DNA from: an uncultured Lachnospiraceae bacterium
GTDB lineage: Bacteria; Bacillota; Clostridia; Lachnospirales; Lachnospiraceae
NCBI GenBank assembly: GCA_910583835.1
Contig: CAJTYM010000005.1
Span: forward strand, 1-64,000
Direction: 5' to 3'
DNA length: 64,000 nucleotides
The translations under genes were made by a program, and so were the position numbers. Of the stretch, positions 1 through 8,213 are shown in pieces (the stretch's first letter is position 1; each line of letters begins with the position of its first letter). The notes under the pieces are model-generated. The model worked only from the letters and a program-made list of their open reading frames with translations. It was not told the origin of the DNA and did no database searches.

Positions 1-94
1 TATATTCATGAATCTGCGCTACATAGGACAGAATCTCGCTATCCCACAACTGCTCTTTCAGTTTCATATAATCAAATTCCCGCATATGCCTCAT
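1..94 (-). CDS. Fic/DOC family protein, N-terminal fragment
   Basis: The reading frame runs off the left edge of the window. It starts MRHMREFDYMKLKEQLWDSE and continues to about 31 residues. This resembles the N-terminus of stand-alone Fic proteins, which usually begin with a Y-x-x-L-K-x-x-x-W-D-S-E-I-L stretch before the Fic AMP-transferase fold. A GGAG ribosome site lies 4 bases before the ATG at 94; a second in-frame ATG at 85 would give a longer spacing. The catalytic Fic motif (HPFxxGNG) would lie outside the window, so activity cannot be judged. The family call rests on the N-terminus alone. Confidence 0.55.
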   Translation of the reverse strand, partial: MRHMREFDYMKLKEQLWDSEILSYVAQIHEY

Positions 95-102
95 TGCTCT
101 CC

Positions 103-158
103 TTTTCTCCCATATTGTAACCGCATTTGGGAGAAAAATCAATGTCTATGGGAGAAAA
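103..158. promoter_or_regulatory. Operator-like repeat cluster upstream of the Fic gene
   Basis: Three copies of one decamer are seen: TTTTCTCCCA at 103-112, and its complement TGGGAGAAAA at 128-137 and 149-158. The two same-orientation copies are exactly 21 bp apart, two helical turns. The inverted copy overlaps the bases just upstream of the Fic ribosome site. Spacing and position suggest a repressor site controlling the Fic gene, perhaps bound by the Fic protein itself. That role is inferred. Confidence 0.5.
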
Positions 159-302
159 CATATTCCAATATCTTCCATAACCTTTCAGCTTACTCCTGTT
201 TCATTTATATAAAAAATCCTCCATTTACAAATCTCTTATCTTTTCTCGATACTAATATCTGTAAACGGAGGCATTTTATACCTTGATTTAGTTTAAATTT
301 TG

Positions 303-1082
303 CTATTCAAAGAACGATACCAGAGAGGAAATACGCTCAGTAATCTCTGCCACTGACTTTTCAATATCGTTGTAGATAACCGCAGACTGTGAGGACAAAT
401 CCTGCATATTCTTCGCTACGACTGCAAATCCCGCACCTGCTTCTCCGCTTCGCGCAGCCTCAATGCTGGCATTCAGGGAGAGAATGTTCTGCTTCTTGGC
501 AATCGCCTTCAAATGGCTGGTATTGTCGTTAATCGTCTGGATAAGTTCATTGGACTGCTCCACGCCTTTCTGTACGCCTCCCAGACGGCTGGCATTGCTG
601 TGCTTGAAATACTCGAGGTTTACAAGCTGGTTAACGATAATACCCAGCAAACTTGCCGAGGCCCGGATTTTAGGTTCTGTGCTTATGGTAACTTTCCGCA
701 ACGCCTGAATATACTGCTCCGGGTCAATGCCCAGTTCCACTGCTGTCTCCCGGAATTTATCTTCGTCCGGCTCACCAGGCAATACCTGACCGCCAATGAT
801 TGCTCCGACTTTCTCATCATTTACCATAATATCAACGGAAAAATCCATCAGACCGGCATGGCAGAAATATGTACCTGTACACTCATTATCACACTTTACG
901 CAGCGCCTTAAACCTTCCTGGCTGCCTCTCGTATACTTCATACAAAAATCGGTAAAGTTACTTCCCTCTGTGAGATATTCCCCATCCATTCCCACTGCAA
1001 TTGCCGCCAATCCCGTCGCATTGGAGAAATCATCCTGAATCTTCTGCAGTTTCGACATATCCATAAATTCTTTTAATTCCAT
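303..1082 (-). CDS. PocR ligand-binding and methyl-accepting chemotaxis-type signalling protein
   Basis: A 259-aa protein without membrane segments. Residues about 10-160 resemble the PocR sensory domain, including a Cys cluster (CVKCDNECTG followed by YFCHAGL) that may bind a metal or ligand. The C-terminal third is a short MCP signalling hairpin with the conserved tip around NASIEAARSGEAGAGFAVVA. It is therefore a soluble receptor that could couple a small-molecule or redox signal to CheA/CheW, or act alone. The start at 1082 was chosen because AAGGTG sits 5 bases upstream; an ATG 24 bases further out lacks a ribosome site. No chemotaxis genes are nearby. Confidence 0.8.
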   Translation of the reverse strand: MELKEFMDMSKLQKIQDDFSNATGLAAIAVGMDGEYLTEGSNFTDFCMKYTRGSQEGLRRCVKCDNECTGTYFCHAGLMDFSVDIMVNDEKVGAIIGGQVLPGEPDEDKFRETAVELGIDPEQYIQALRKVTISTEPKIRASASLLGIIVNQLVNLEYFKHSNASRLGGVQKGVEQSNELIQTINDNTSHLKAIAKKQNILSLNASIEAARSGEAGAGFAVVAKNMQDLSSQSAVIYNDIEKSVAEITERISSLVSFFE

Positions 1083-1166
1083 GCTACACCTTTTCCTTTC
1101 GTCCATCCTCTACAAGCTTCCACGGTTCTGCAAGCAAAGAGCCAAGCAACTGTACTTGTACGGATT

Positions 1167-2645
1167 TTATTTTTTTGCTTCCAGTACTTTTTCAATCTCT
1201 TCAATCACAATTCTCAAGGCCTTAATCCTTGCATATTTCTTATCATTGGATTCCAGCACGTGCCAGGGGGCATAAGAGGTATTCGTCTTTTTCATCATCT
1301 CATTGATAGCTTCCTCATATAAATCCCATTTTTCCCGGTTACGCCAGTCTTCATCCGTAATCTTCCAACGTTTGGCCGGATTGTTCTGTCGGTCATTAAA
1401 ACGCTCCAACTGAACGTCCTTGTCAATCTGCACCCAGAATTTAATAATTACAGCGCCCCAGTCAGACAGTTCCTTTTCAAATTCATTGATTTCATTGTAA
1501 GCGCGCCGCCAGTCATTTTCGGAACAGAATCCTTCCAGCCTTTCCACCATGACCCTGCCATACCAAGTACGGTCAAAAATGGTGACATGGCCCGTCTTGG
1601 GAAGGCGCGTCCAGAACCGCCACAGGTAATGCCTTGCCTTCTCATGCGGTTCCGGGCTGGCAATCGGCTGTACCTCATATCCCCGGGGGTCCAAGGCTCC
1701 GGTAATCCGCTTAATATTTCCGCCCTTTCCTGCGGCATCCCAGCCCTCATAGGCGATGATAACCGGAATCTTCTTGCGGTAAATCTCATTATGCAGTTTG
1801 CGTAATTTATCCTGAAGTTCCTGCAGTTCGCGCTTATATACATCGTCCGCAATTGTCTTATCCAGCGGAATCTCGCTGAGCTTGGGAACTTTCTCCAGCG
1901 GAAATACATTCTGCAGGAGCGGAACGGCAAGCGTACTGTTCTGCAGCGCCGTCTCAATCCCGCTCGTCAGCGTCTCAAGTACCTGCAGCTGCGCCCATTT
2001 CCTGCTCTGGGCATCCACAATATACCAAGGAGACGTAGAAACATTCGTATCATCCAGATACTGGTCATATATCTTGAGGCATTTATCATAATGCTCATTC
2101 TGCCACACATCGTTGTTGCTCACACGCCATCTCGTGCTGGGCTCTTTCTCCAGCATCTTAATCCGGCTCTTCTGTTCCTTCCTGCTGATATGGAAGAAGA
2201 ACTTCATCACAAGATAACCATTGTCCGTCAGCTGCCGTTCAAAACGCTTTACGCTGTCTATCCGTTTCTTATATTCTTTGTCCTTCAGCGCACCATGCAG
2301 GCATTCCCTGGTCACCTCATCCATCCAGCCGGAATCCAGGAAACAGAATTTGCCCGCTTCGGGAATCTTCACAAAATGGCGGTACAAAAATGGCTTGCGC
2401 CGTTCTTCTTCTGTGGGAATATCCATGGTGGCAACCTTAAAGAACCTAGGATCAATGTTCGTAATAATCTTGCCAAGCGTACTGCCTTTCCCCGCAGTTC
2501 CCCAGCCCTCAAACAATACCAGCACCGGAAGCTTCCGGTCCTTAACCTGCATCTGCAGGACATTCAGTTTCTCCTTCGCCGCTTCCAGCCGTTCATCCAG
2601 TTCCTCTGCCTCCGGTTTCTCTAACCGATTCCAATTTTTCAGCAT
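1167..2645 (-). CDS. pap: Polyphosphate:AMP phosphotransferase (two-domain PPK2)
   Basis: A 492-aa soluble enzyme made of two tandem PPK2 domains, the layout of polyphosphate:AMP phosphotransferase, which makes ADP from AMP and polyphosphate. Domain 1 has a Walker A-like FEGWGTAGKGS near residue 45. Domain 2 has the canonical YEGWDAAGKGG followed by NIKRITGALDPRGYEV and the lid motif FDRTWYGRVMVERLEGF. In known two-domain PAP enzymes the C-terminal domain carries catalysis, and its motifs are intact here. The start at 2645 follows an AAAGGAGGAGAAGGA ribosome site. The gene stands alone, separated from DUF4321 upstream by a terminator. Confidence 0.88.
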   Translation of the reverse strand: MLKNWNRLEKPEAEELDERLEAAKEKLNVLQMQVKDRKLPVLVLFEGWGTAGKGSTLGKIITNIDPRFFKVATMDIPTEEERRKPFLYRHFVKIPEAGKFCFLDSGWMDEVTRECLHGALKDKEYKKRIDSVKRFERQLTDNGYLVMKFFFHISRKEQKSRIKMLEKEPSTRWRVSNNDVWQNEHYDKCLKIYDQYLDDTNVSTSPWYIVDAQSRKWAQLQVLETLTSGIETALQNSTLAVPLLQNVFPLEKVPKLSEIPLDKTIADDVYKRELQELQDKLRKLHNEIYRKKIPVIIAYEGWDAAGKGGNIKRITGALDPRGYEVQPIASPEPHEKARHYLWRFWTRLPKTGHVTIFDRTWYGRVMVERLEGFCSENDWRRAYNEINEFEKELSDWGAVIIKFWVQIDKDVQLERFNDRQNNPAKRWKITDEDWRNREKWDLYEEAINEMMKKTNTSYAPWHVLESNDKKYARIKALRIVIEEIEKVLEAKK

Positions 2646-2772
2646 TCCTTCTCCTCCTTTAGCTTTCCGAACCCATACCCCACAGCAACATTTCGTCCGA
2701 AATTCGTCACTTTTCAAATAGTTTAACATATTTTCAGAAACATTTCAATTTATTCATGCGTTTTCTTTGCAG

Positions 2773-2799
2773 AAAAAACGACAGAGCCCACACTCTGCC
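2773..2799 (-). terminator. Intrinsic terminator after DUF4321
   Basis: On the minus strand a 7-bp stem GGCAGAG/CTCTGTC (one G-U pair) with a 6-nt loop is followed by G and six T residues. It ends the long minus-strand series just after DUF4321 and before pap. Confidence 0.75.
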
Positions 2800-2830
2800 G
2801 CTTTCTGCCAGACATTGCCAATATTCCCTT

Positions 2831-3088
2831 CTACCTCACTAACAATTTGTAGAGTAAAAACGATATGATAATGCCAATGATGCTGGCAATATTGATTTTA
2901 ATCGTCAGCCCCAATGTCAGCACAAAGACACCTAAATCCAGCACCATAGGACTGGTAATCCCGAATACCTTCCCATAGTCCAGCCAGCTCAGCGCGGATA
3001 TCCCACTGCAGTAACTGCCAATGACCGTGCCTATGACAAGACCTATCAACATCACCAATATAATAATCCAAGAACCTTTTCCTCTCAA
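2831..3088 (-). CDS. DUF4321 small membrane protein
   Basis: An 85-aa protein with a hydrophobic helix near residues 7-25 and two further hydrophobic stretches toward the C-terminus, matching DUF4321. The function is unknown. The start codon is TTG at 3088, preceded by GGGAGG seven bases upstream; no ATG fits. Before insertion of the MITE-like element at 3125-3454 this start lay only about 20 bp behind the BlaR1-like stop codon, so the two were probably cotranscribed. Confidence 0.7.
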   Translation of the reverse strand: MRGKGSWIIILVMLIGLVIGTVIGSYCSGISALSWLDYGKVFGITSPMVLDLGVFVLTLGLTIKINIASIIGIIISFLLYKLLVR

Positions 3089-3174
3089 ACCTTTGTCCTC
3101 CCAGTTTCTTTATTCCTCGCCAAAGTAACAGTTCAGCCCTCGCCATTCGCAAAGTTCTACGCTTCGCTTCGGTC

Positions 3175-3207
3175 GTTGCTAAACAAGTGCCACTGGCACT
3201 TAGCAAC
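3175..3207. repeat. Bulged palindromic hairpin inside the MITE
   Basis: GTTGCTA(AACA)AGTGCCA pairs with TGGCACTTAGCAAC around a 1-base centre. A sister hairpin at 3347-3377 has the same AAAC bulge and the same TTCGxTTCGGTC-type flank, so the pair is an internal duplication within the element. Confidence 0.7.
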
Positions 3208-3250
3208 CTACGGCATTTTCTCGCTGCTTTATCTTATTGGAAAACGCTAG

Positions 3251-3297
3251 GGGACCTCAGGACTCTCCCCAACTTCGTTGGGTCCCCCCCTCAGGTC
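3251..3297. repeat. Hairpin with CCTCAGG outer arms and CCCAAC inner stem
   Basis: The outer arms GACCTCAGG/CCTCAGGTC enclose an inner stem CCCAAC/GTTGGG on a TTC loop. The layout matches the 70-bp array near 49.25-49.59 kb (outer GACCTAAGG, inner CCCAGC-TTC-GCTGGG), so the two loci share a palindromic repeat family. Confidence 0.65.
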
Positions 3298-3346
3298 AAA
3301 TGCTAACTTTGCTCATTACTTGGCGTTCTTCACTTCGTTTCGGTCC

Positions 3347-3377
3347 GTGCTAAACGAGTCCCACTAGGACTCAGCAC
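3347..3377. repeat. Second bulged hairpin inside the MITE
   Basis: GTGCT(AAAC)GAGTCC pairs with GGACTC-AGCAC. It is structurally the sister of the hairpin at 3175-3207 but with compensating base differences in both arms, which suggests that the fold has been kept. Confidence 0.65.
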
Positions 3378-3450
3378 CCTCAGCCAAAAGCAATCTCATC
3401 AAATCCATGCAAGCATGATTTGTCTCGATTACTTTCGGCTGGCTGAACTG

Positions 3451-4524
3451 TTACTCGCCAAAATGCACGTAGTACGTGTCGTCAATGCATTCTATATAAT
3501 AGGGCCTGTCCACCGCCTGCCCGCCTGCGGCGCCCCCGCTCTCCGGCGTACCATAGTCCGGCTGGATAACGAAGGAATACGATAAGATAATCAGCATTCC
3601 AAACACCAGGAACCAGGAACCTGTAAATATGAGATTCCTTCTCTTGAATCCGGCGCTGGCAGATACAATTTTAAACCGTTCGATGATTTCCGACTCATAG
3701 TTTCTGGCAACCAGGGCTGTTGTCCCATAAAATAATTTCTGTTCCCTTTTGATTTCTGCATTTTTCAGCAATGTCACAATCGTTGTCAGGTATCCCGCTT
3801 TCTCCTTATTTGCCATATTATCGGTGACGTCCAAATCGCATTTTATCTCCAGTATCTGCGCAAAATCCCTCTTCAGCACATAGATAGCCGGATTCCACCA
3901 GAATATGCACCAGTAAATATGTATCAAAATTTTTAAGACAAGATCCCGGTTCTGGAAATGCGTATATTCATGCCGCAGGATATAATACAACTCTGAATCT
4001 GTGTATGTTTCCTCCGGCAAAATGATAGATTTTCGGAAAACGCCTGCACCCATGGGAATGCTGACAGAGGCGCTGCTCCTGATTCGGACCTTCATCTGCT
4101 TGCTGCTGTGATTCAATACTCGTTGGAAAACCCGCTGGCATTGTTCATCCTCACATATGCGGTACGCCGAAAATTCATGCATGGCTTTCATGTATTGGAT
4201 AAGAAAACGTACAAGCAGCGCTGCTGACACGATTGCCCAAGCAATGGCAAGCATTGATAAGGGCGATATCCTGGCTGTCCCTATGTTATTGGCATAAGCG
4301 CCCTTGCATAAATCGCTGAACGCCCCCTTGGAGGGTATTACCCTGGTAAAGGAAAATTTATAGGGGACGAGCATACGGACAATGGAAAACAGATAGAGAA
4401 ACAATATGTTCGTAATTCCCAGCTGCCGGATAAAATAATGCTTTTTCCGGCAGAAATAATTAAACGCCGCCAGTACGCTGCTCCAAATCACCGACATGAA
4501 TAACGAAAAAAGCGTAATCTGCAT
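3451..4524 (-). CDS. M56-family BlaR1/MecR1-like membrane metalloprotease
   Basis: A 357-aa membrane protein with helices near residues 1-22, 35-55, 90-112 and about 300-320. The zinc site is HEYTH at 185-189 with a downstream ExKCD. The M56 family cleaves or triggers loss of a partner BlaI repressor. Here BlaI lies 2 bp upstream in the same operon. There is no penicillin-binding sensor domain; the segment after the last helix is short, so the signal is probably not a beta-lactam bound covalently. The last codon and stop lie at the edge of the inserted MITE, which shortened the protein by one residue. Confidence 0.85.
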   Translation of the reverse strand: MQITLFSLFMSVIWSSVLAAFNYFCRKKHYFIRQLGITNILFLYLFSIVRMLVPYKFSFTRVIPSKGAFSDLCKGAYANNIGTARISPLSMLAIAWAIVSAALLVRFLIQYMKAMHEFSAYRICEDEQCQRVFQRVLNHSSKQMKVRIRSSASVSIPMGAGVFRKSIILPEETYTDSELYYILRHEYTHFQNRDLVLKILIHIYWCIFWWNPAIYVLKRDFAQILEIKCDLDVTDNMANKEKAGYLTTIVTLLKNAEIKREQKLFYGTTALVARNYESEIIERFKIVSASAGFKRRNLIFTGSWFLVFGMLIILSYSFVIQPDYGTPESGGAAGGQAVDRPYYIECIDDTYYVHFGE

Positions 4525-4526
4525 AC

Positions 4527-4940
4527 TTATTGCTCCTTTGTTTCTTTATTTTTCAGTTCCTCTATGATTTCTTCTAACTGCTTCACCAGCCCTTCCCCAT
4601 CTGCTTCATTGGCCTCATTGACCATTGCCACCGTCACCGCCGCAATGGAACTGCCCGCGATTCCTTTGGACATCACAAGCTTGGCCGCATACTGTTCTTT
4701 GGTGACCGCAGGGATAAACTGCCTTGCGTACTGCGTGCCGCACTGCACCGTTCCGCATACCTTTATCATGCCTTTCTTCAACAGCGAGCGCAGCATGATA
4801 TGTACATAGTTCCCATTCCAGGAACGGTCAGCGGAAATATCTAAAATATCCACGCTCGTCAGGGGTTCATTCCTTTCCCAAAACATTTCCATTAAATCTT
4901 CTTCACTGCCCGTTAAATGCTTTGCTTTTTTAACTGCCAT
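4527..4940 (-). CDS. BlaI/MecI/CopY-family transcriptional repressor
   Basis: A 137-aa winged-helix repressor with the typical opening LTGSEEDLMEMFWERNEPLTSVDIL and the helical dimerisation tail. It precedes the M56 gene in one operon. Family members bind palindromic operators and are removed by proteolysis when the M56 partner is activated. Its promoter (5037-5065) shares both core and downstream sequence with the promoter of the FtsX-type permease pair (11448-11476), which suggests that it controls both. The ribosome site is AAGGGAG. Confidence 0.88.
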   Translation of the reverse strand: MAVKKAKHLTGSEEDLMEMFWERNEPLTSVDILDISADRSWNGNYVHIMLRSLLKKGMIKVCGTVQCGTQYARQFIPAVTKEQYAAKLVMSKGIAGSSIAAVTVAMVNEANEADGEGLVKQLEEIIEELKNKETKEQ

Positions 4941-5010
4941 ATCTATTTCTCCCTTTTCCCAGTGTATTGACCAGTTTATAATTTGTCAAACCTACTTGTC
5001 TGTTTGCTAT

Positions 5011-5065
5011 TAATTTTTTTTATTTCCATTAAATATATTTTATACTCAAATGCAGATTACGTCAA
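5011..5065 (-). promoter_or_regulatory. Promoter of the BlaI-BlaR1 operon
   Basis: -35 TTGACG (5060-5065), a 17-bp spacer, and -10 TAAAAT (5037-5042). The region just downstream, TTTAATGGAAATAAAAAAAA then TTAATA, closely matches the same position of the FtsX promoter at 11420-11476. The shared block is a candidate BlaI operator. Confidence 0.65.
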
Positions 5066-5076
5066 TAGAGTTCTGT

Positions 5077-8000
5077 TTACTCTTTCACCTGCAGAAGTTC
5101 CAGCAGCTTATGCCTGGTGACCTGCACTGCTGCCACCAAGGCTCCGCAGAGACCTCCCACAAAATAGAGCAGCCAGCAAAAAGCAAGCGTCTGCGTGCTC
5201 CTCATAAACTGTCCCGGACGGAACAAGGCAAGAACCGCTGCTACGAGGGCAATTCCCACAATACATAGTACAACCTGTTCCAGCACCAGCATACAGCGGG
5301 CGCGCTTCTTCGTAACGCCAAGTATCCGCAGGAATGCCGCTTCCTGTGCCGACTGCATGATGATAAGCCCAGGTCCGAACACCCCAATCAGTACAGCCGC
5401 TGCCACGGCAATGGGAAACAGCGATACCAGCAAATCCCGGATACGTTCCGTGTTCTCCAGCAAATCTGCATCGATATGATAAGATGCAGTCGGTGAATAC
5501 TGTATGCTGCCATTTTTCTCTTCCTCCAACAGGCTGTCCATTTCCATAAGCTTTCCATTGTCCGACAGCGTGAATTCACAGTAGCCCACCGGGAAAGCCT
5601 CGCTGTTAAAAAGGCTTTCTGCCCCTTCATTGACATCTGCAAATATGCCGGCGTTTGTATCGGCATCCTCAGATTCCACAATGCCAACCACTTTGTACGC
5701 GATTCCCGCCCGCTCAATCGCAAATTCAAGTTCCTCCTCTCCATATACTTGCGGCATGAACGTATACAATGTCTCCGACATCAGGGTTATTTCGTCACCC
5801 GCATGAATGCTCAGGTCTTCTGCAAGCGTCTGTCCCACCAGGCATACCGTGCCCGTTTTTTCAAAGACAGAAATATCATACCCCTCAGCATAGCTGACCG
5901 TGTAATCCCGGGGCAGGTAACGGTCGAAGTCATTCGTGAACGTAATAGGGCTTATGACGCCAACGCCGTTCACACGTACGCTGGAAGTGCTATAGTAATA
6001 AATATCTTTCAGTAAATCAGACTTTGACAATTCCTCAATCGCGGATGTGGAAAAACCGATTGCCCTGCCTGACACGTCAAGCCCATGGTAAGCCTCCTGG
6101 TATGTGAGCTTTGCCAGCACGAACATTCCTATCCCGGCAGCCAGCACAACGGTAAGCACAAAAGATACCGCCGTTTTGCCCATTCCACGCTGCATATGGC
6201 GCAGGATATATGCACTTACCTGCCGCAAGGCATTGTATTTTCCATGTGTGTGCTTTGTCCCAGCTTCCCCCGCAAAGGCGTTAAGGGCAGCCGAAAGTTT
6301 CCCAACGTCAAATTCGTCAGGTATGGGAGAGGTATCCGCAATGTCCGGCATATGCTTTTTCATCATATACGGATTCCACAAAATACTTACTTTCCCTGCC
6401 GCTCCTGCGCTTCCCGCGCCCTCCTGCAGCAATTCCAGCGGAGATGTTTTCTTCATTTTGTACAGGAAAAGCAGCTCCACCACAGAGATAAATAACTGCT
6501 CCAAAACCAGGCAGAATATTACCGCGCCGACCGGAACCGCTGCATCGAGGACGTAGACATAGCCTTCCGGCGCACTGCTGCCCGACATGCCGGCAAGTGT
6601 CCGTGCTGCCGTATAAGAGGCATAGAAGAGCCCTGCCATGCCGCCCATCACTATCGCAGACACCGAGAGAATACTAAACGGCAGCACAAGCGATTTACTT
6701 GCCTTTCTGCCGGGAACGCCCAATGTCCTCATAATGGCATATGATTTTTGATTCCTGCCAATATAAAGGTACACTGCAAGCAATAGCGCCAATGCCGCCC
6801 CCAGCACATACAGCATAGTCGTCAAAAAGGATGCCAGCGAGCCCGTCTGGAAGTTATTCTTCATGGAAAACCAGCCCCCATCTGAGAAACGTAAGCCCAG
6901 GTCCATATCTGCCGCCCAGGTTTCTGCCGCCTCCCGAAACGCCTGTATGTCATGAGGATTTTCAACAAGCACACTGAAATCTCCCATCATAACTTCATAA
7001 TCCTCCGGCACCTCCACCGGCAAAAGAGAGGACGGCACAAAGACCGTTGCCGGACCATAACTCCAATACACATCATCAAACCGCTCTCTTCCTTCATCGG
7101 TAAAACGGTATGCACCAACGATTTCAAGTTCGGCAGAAGCTATAAAATCTGACATATGCTCTGCATCCCGGTACCGCGTACCCAGGGAGCTGTATCCCCT
7201 TAACAGCCTGTCGCCAAATTCTATGTGAAGCTTGTCTCCTACCGACAGGCCATACGTTTCCAGAAAAAGCTCGCTCACGACACAGCCATCTGTATCCCCT
7301 GCTGTCAGGGGACGCCCTTCGGCAACTACAATCCTGCGCTCATTCACGTAGGGAATTGCGCGCATATCGGAAGTGTACACAATATCATAGGACGATGTGC
7401 TCTGGTTCCTTGCTTCAATTTTCCCCTTATACCAGGCAAAATCCTCCGTTTCCAGATAATCATCCCCCAGTCCGTCTACCACACGCAGAAGGTCCGTCTG
7501 CCCATCCCAATATACACTGTCTGTCCCCAGAACAAAAGCGCTTCCTGACTGTTCGCTGTACGTGCCTAAAACGAGGCATCTGCTCCCTTCCTTAATATCC
7601 TCGAAAAACTCCCGGGGGTACTGTCTGCTCCACCAGCCTTGAAAATCCCATTCTGCAGTGGCCCTTATTTTCAAGGGTCTGTCCTCATCAAACTTAATTT
7701 CACCGGCATATATCTTAATATCATGGAACAGCAGATAGATAGCGCCGGAGTCATACTCCTCAAATCCATCATACGTGCCTTCCAGCACAAATTCCCCTTC
7801 TTCTAAAGGAGAGTCCGGGTCTATGACACGCTTATAATCCTCCACCAGCCCATCGGTCGTATGCCTTGTATCCGCCAATGTGACTCCTGGCAGTGAGGCA
7901 AATTCTTCTATCTGCGATTCCGTTGGCCAAGGTTTCGGGTCCAGGGCATACATTCCCATAGGCGGCGTGCTGTTATTCAAGGCGGCAACGCCATAATAGA

Positions 8001-8151
8001 AGCTCTCTGCTTTCGCCGATTCCCGGCTTACAATGGCATAATCCGTAATCCGGGAAAACAAGGCAAAGGAAGCTGCCGCTATCAGCAAAAACGTCAGCAG
8101 CGTCTTTAGCGGGGAACGCAAAAGGGTTTTCAATGCAAGGGATTTTCTCAT
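5077..8151 (-). CDS. FtsX-type ABC transporter permease (paralogue 1)
   Basis: A 1024-aa permease. One N-terminal helix (about 15-35) is followed by a ~400-residue extracellular region, a block of helices near 440-570, a second extracellular region near 690-880, and a final three-helix block ending VTRHKLLELLQVKE. This is the duplicated FtsX/MacB-type layout of transporters that act on extracytoplasmic substrates rather than import. It is the tandem copy of the gene at 8214-11255. The first ~65 residues are nearly identical in the two, while the rest has diverged. The ribosome site is AGGAGG. No ATPase partner is encoded nearby. Confidence 0.82.
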   Translation of the reverse strand: MRKSLALKTLLRSPLKTLLTFLLIAAASFALFSRITDYAIVSRESAKAESFYYGVAALNNSTPPMGMYALDPKPWPTESQIEEFASLPGVTLADTRHTTDGLVEDYKRVIDPDSPLEEGEFVLEGTYDGFEEYDSGAIYLLFHDIKIYAGEIKFDEDRPLKIRATAEWDFQGWWSRQYPREFFEDIKEGSRCLVLGTYSEQSGSAFVLGTDSVYWDGQTDLLRVVDGLGDDYLETEDFAWYKGKIEARNQSTSSYDIVYTSDMRAIPYVNERRIVVAEGRPLTAGDTDGCVVSELFLETYGLSVGDKLHIEFGDRLLRGYSSLGTRYRDAEHMSDFIASAELEIVGAYRFTDEGRERFDDVYWSYGPATVFVPSSLLPVEVPEDYEVMMGDFSVLVENPHDIQAFREAAETWAADMDLGLRFSDGGWFSMKNNFQTGSLASFLTTMLYVLGAALALLLAVYLYIGRNQKSYAIMRTLGVPGRKASKSLVLPFSILSVSAIVMGGMAGLFYASYTAARTLAGMSGSSAPEGYVYVLDAAVPVGAVIFCLVLEQLFISVVELLFLYKMKKTSPLELLQEGAGSAGAAGKVSILWNPYMMKKHMPDIADTSPIPDEFDVGKLSAALNAFAGEAGTKHTHGKYNALRQVSAYILRHMQRGMGKTAVSFVLTVVLAAGIGMFVLAKLTYQEAYHGLDVSGRAIGFSTSAIEELSKSDLLKDIYYYSTSSVRVNGVGVISPITFTNDFDRYLPRDYTVSYAEGYDISVFEKTGTVCLVGQTLAEDLSIHAGDEITLMSETLYTFMPQVYGEEELEFAIERAGIAYKVVGIVESEDADTNAGIFADVNEGAESLFNSEAFPVGYCEFTLSDNGKLMEMDSLLEEEKNGSIQYSPTASYHIDADLLENTERIRDLLVSLFPIAVAAAVLIGVFGPGLIIMQSAQEAAFLRILGVTKKRARCMLVLEQVVLCIVGIALVAAVLALFRPGQFMRSTQTLAFCWLLYFVGGLCGALVAAVQVTRHKLLELLQVKE

Positions 8152-8213
8152 TTTGTTTACCTCCTAAATACAAATACCATTTCCATTAATTCTCATTTAC
8201 AACATAAAACTCT

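Larger units (their letters stand above)
3117..3462. mobile_element. MITE-like element with 8-bp target duplication
   Basis: GTAACAGTTCAGCC (3125-3138) and its exact complement GGCTGAACTGTTAC (3441-3454) bound a 330-bp segment. The segment is flanked by a perfect 8-bp direct repeat TCGCCAAA (3117-3124 and 3455-3462). No coding capacity is seen. The interior holds three large hairpins (3175-3207, 3251-3297, 3347-3377). Removing the element and one TCGCCAAA copy restores the BlaR1-like reading frame to end HFGEE, with DUF4321 about 20 bp downstream. This is strong internal evidence of a real insertion, probably mobilised by a transposase elsewhere. Confidence 0.8.

Noticed and set aside
8..286. 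Open frame of 92 codons on the plus strand at the left edge
   Set aside because: It overlaps the Fic start and operator repeats on the other strand, has no ribosome site and resembles no protein.
513..911. Plus-strand open frames antisense to the PocR-MCP gene
   Set aside because: They mirror the real gene on the other strand, lack ribosome sites and have no protein-like composition.
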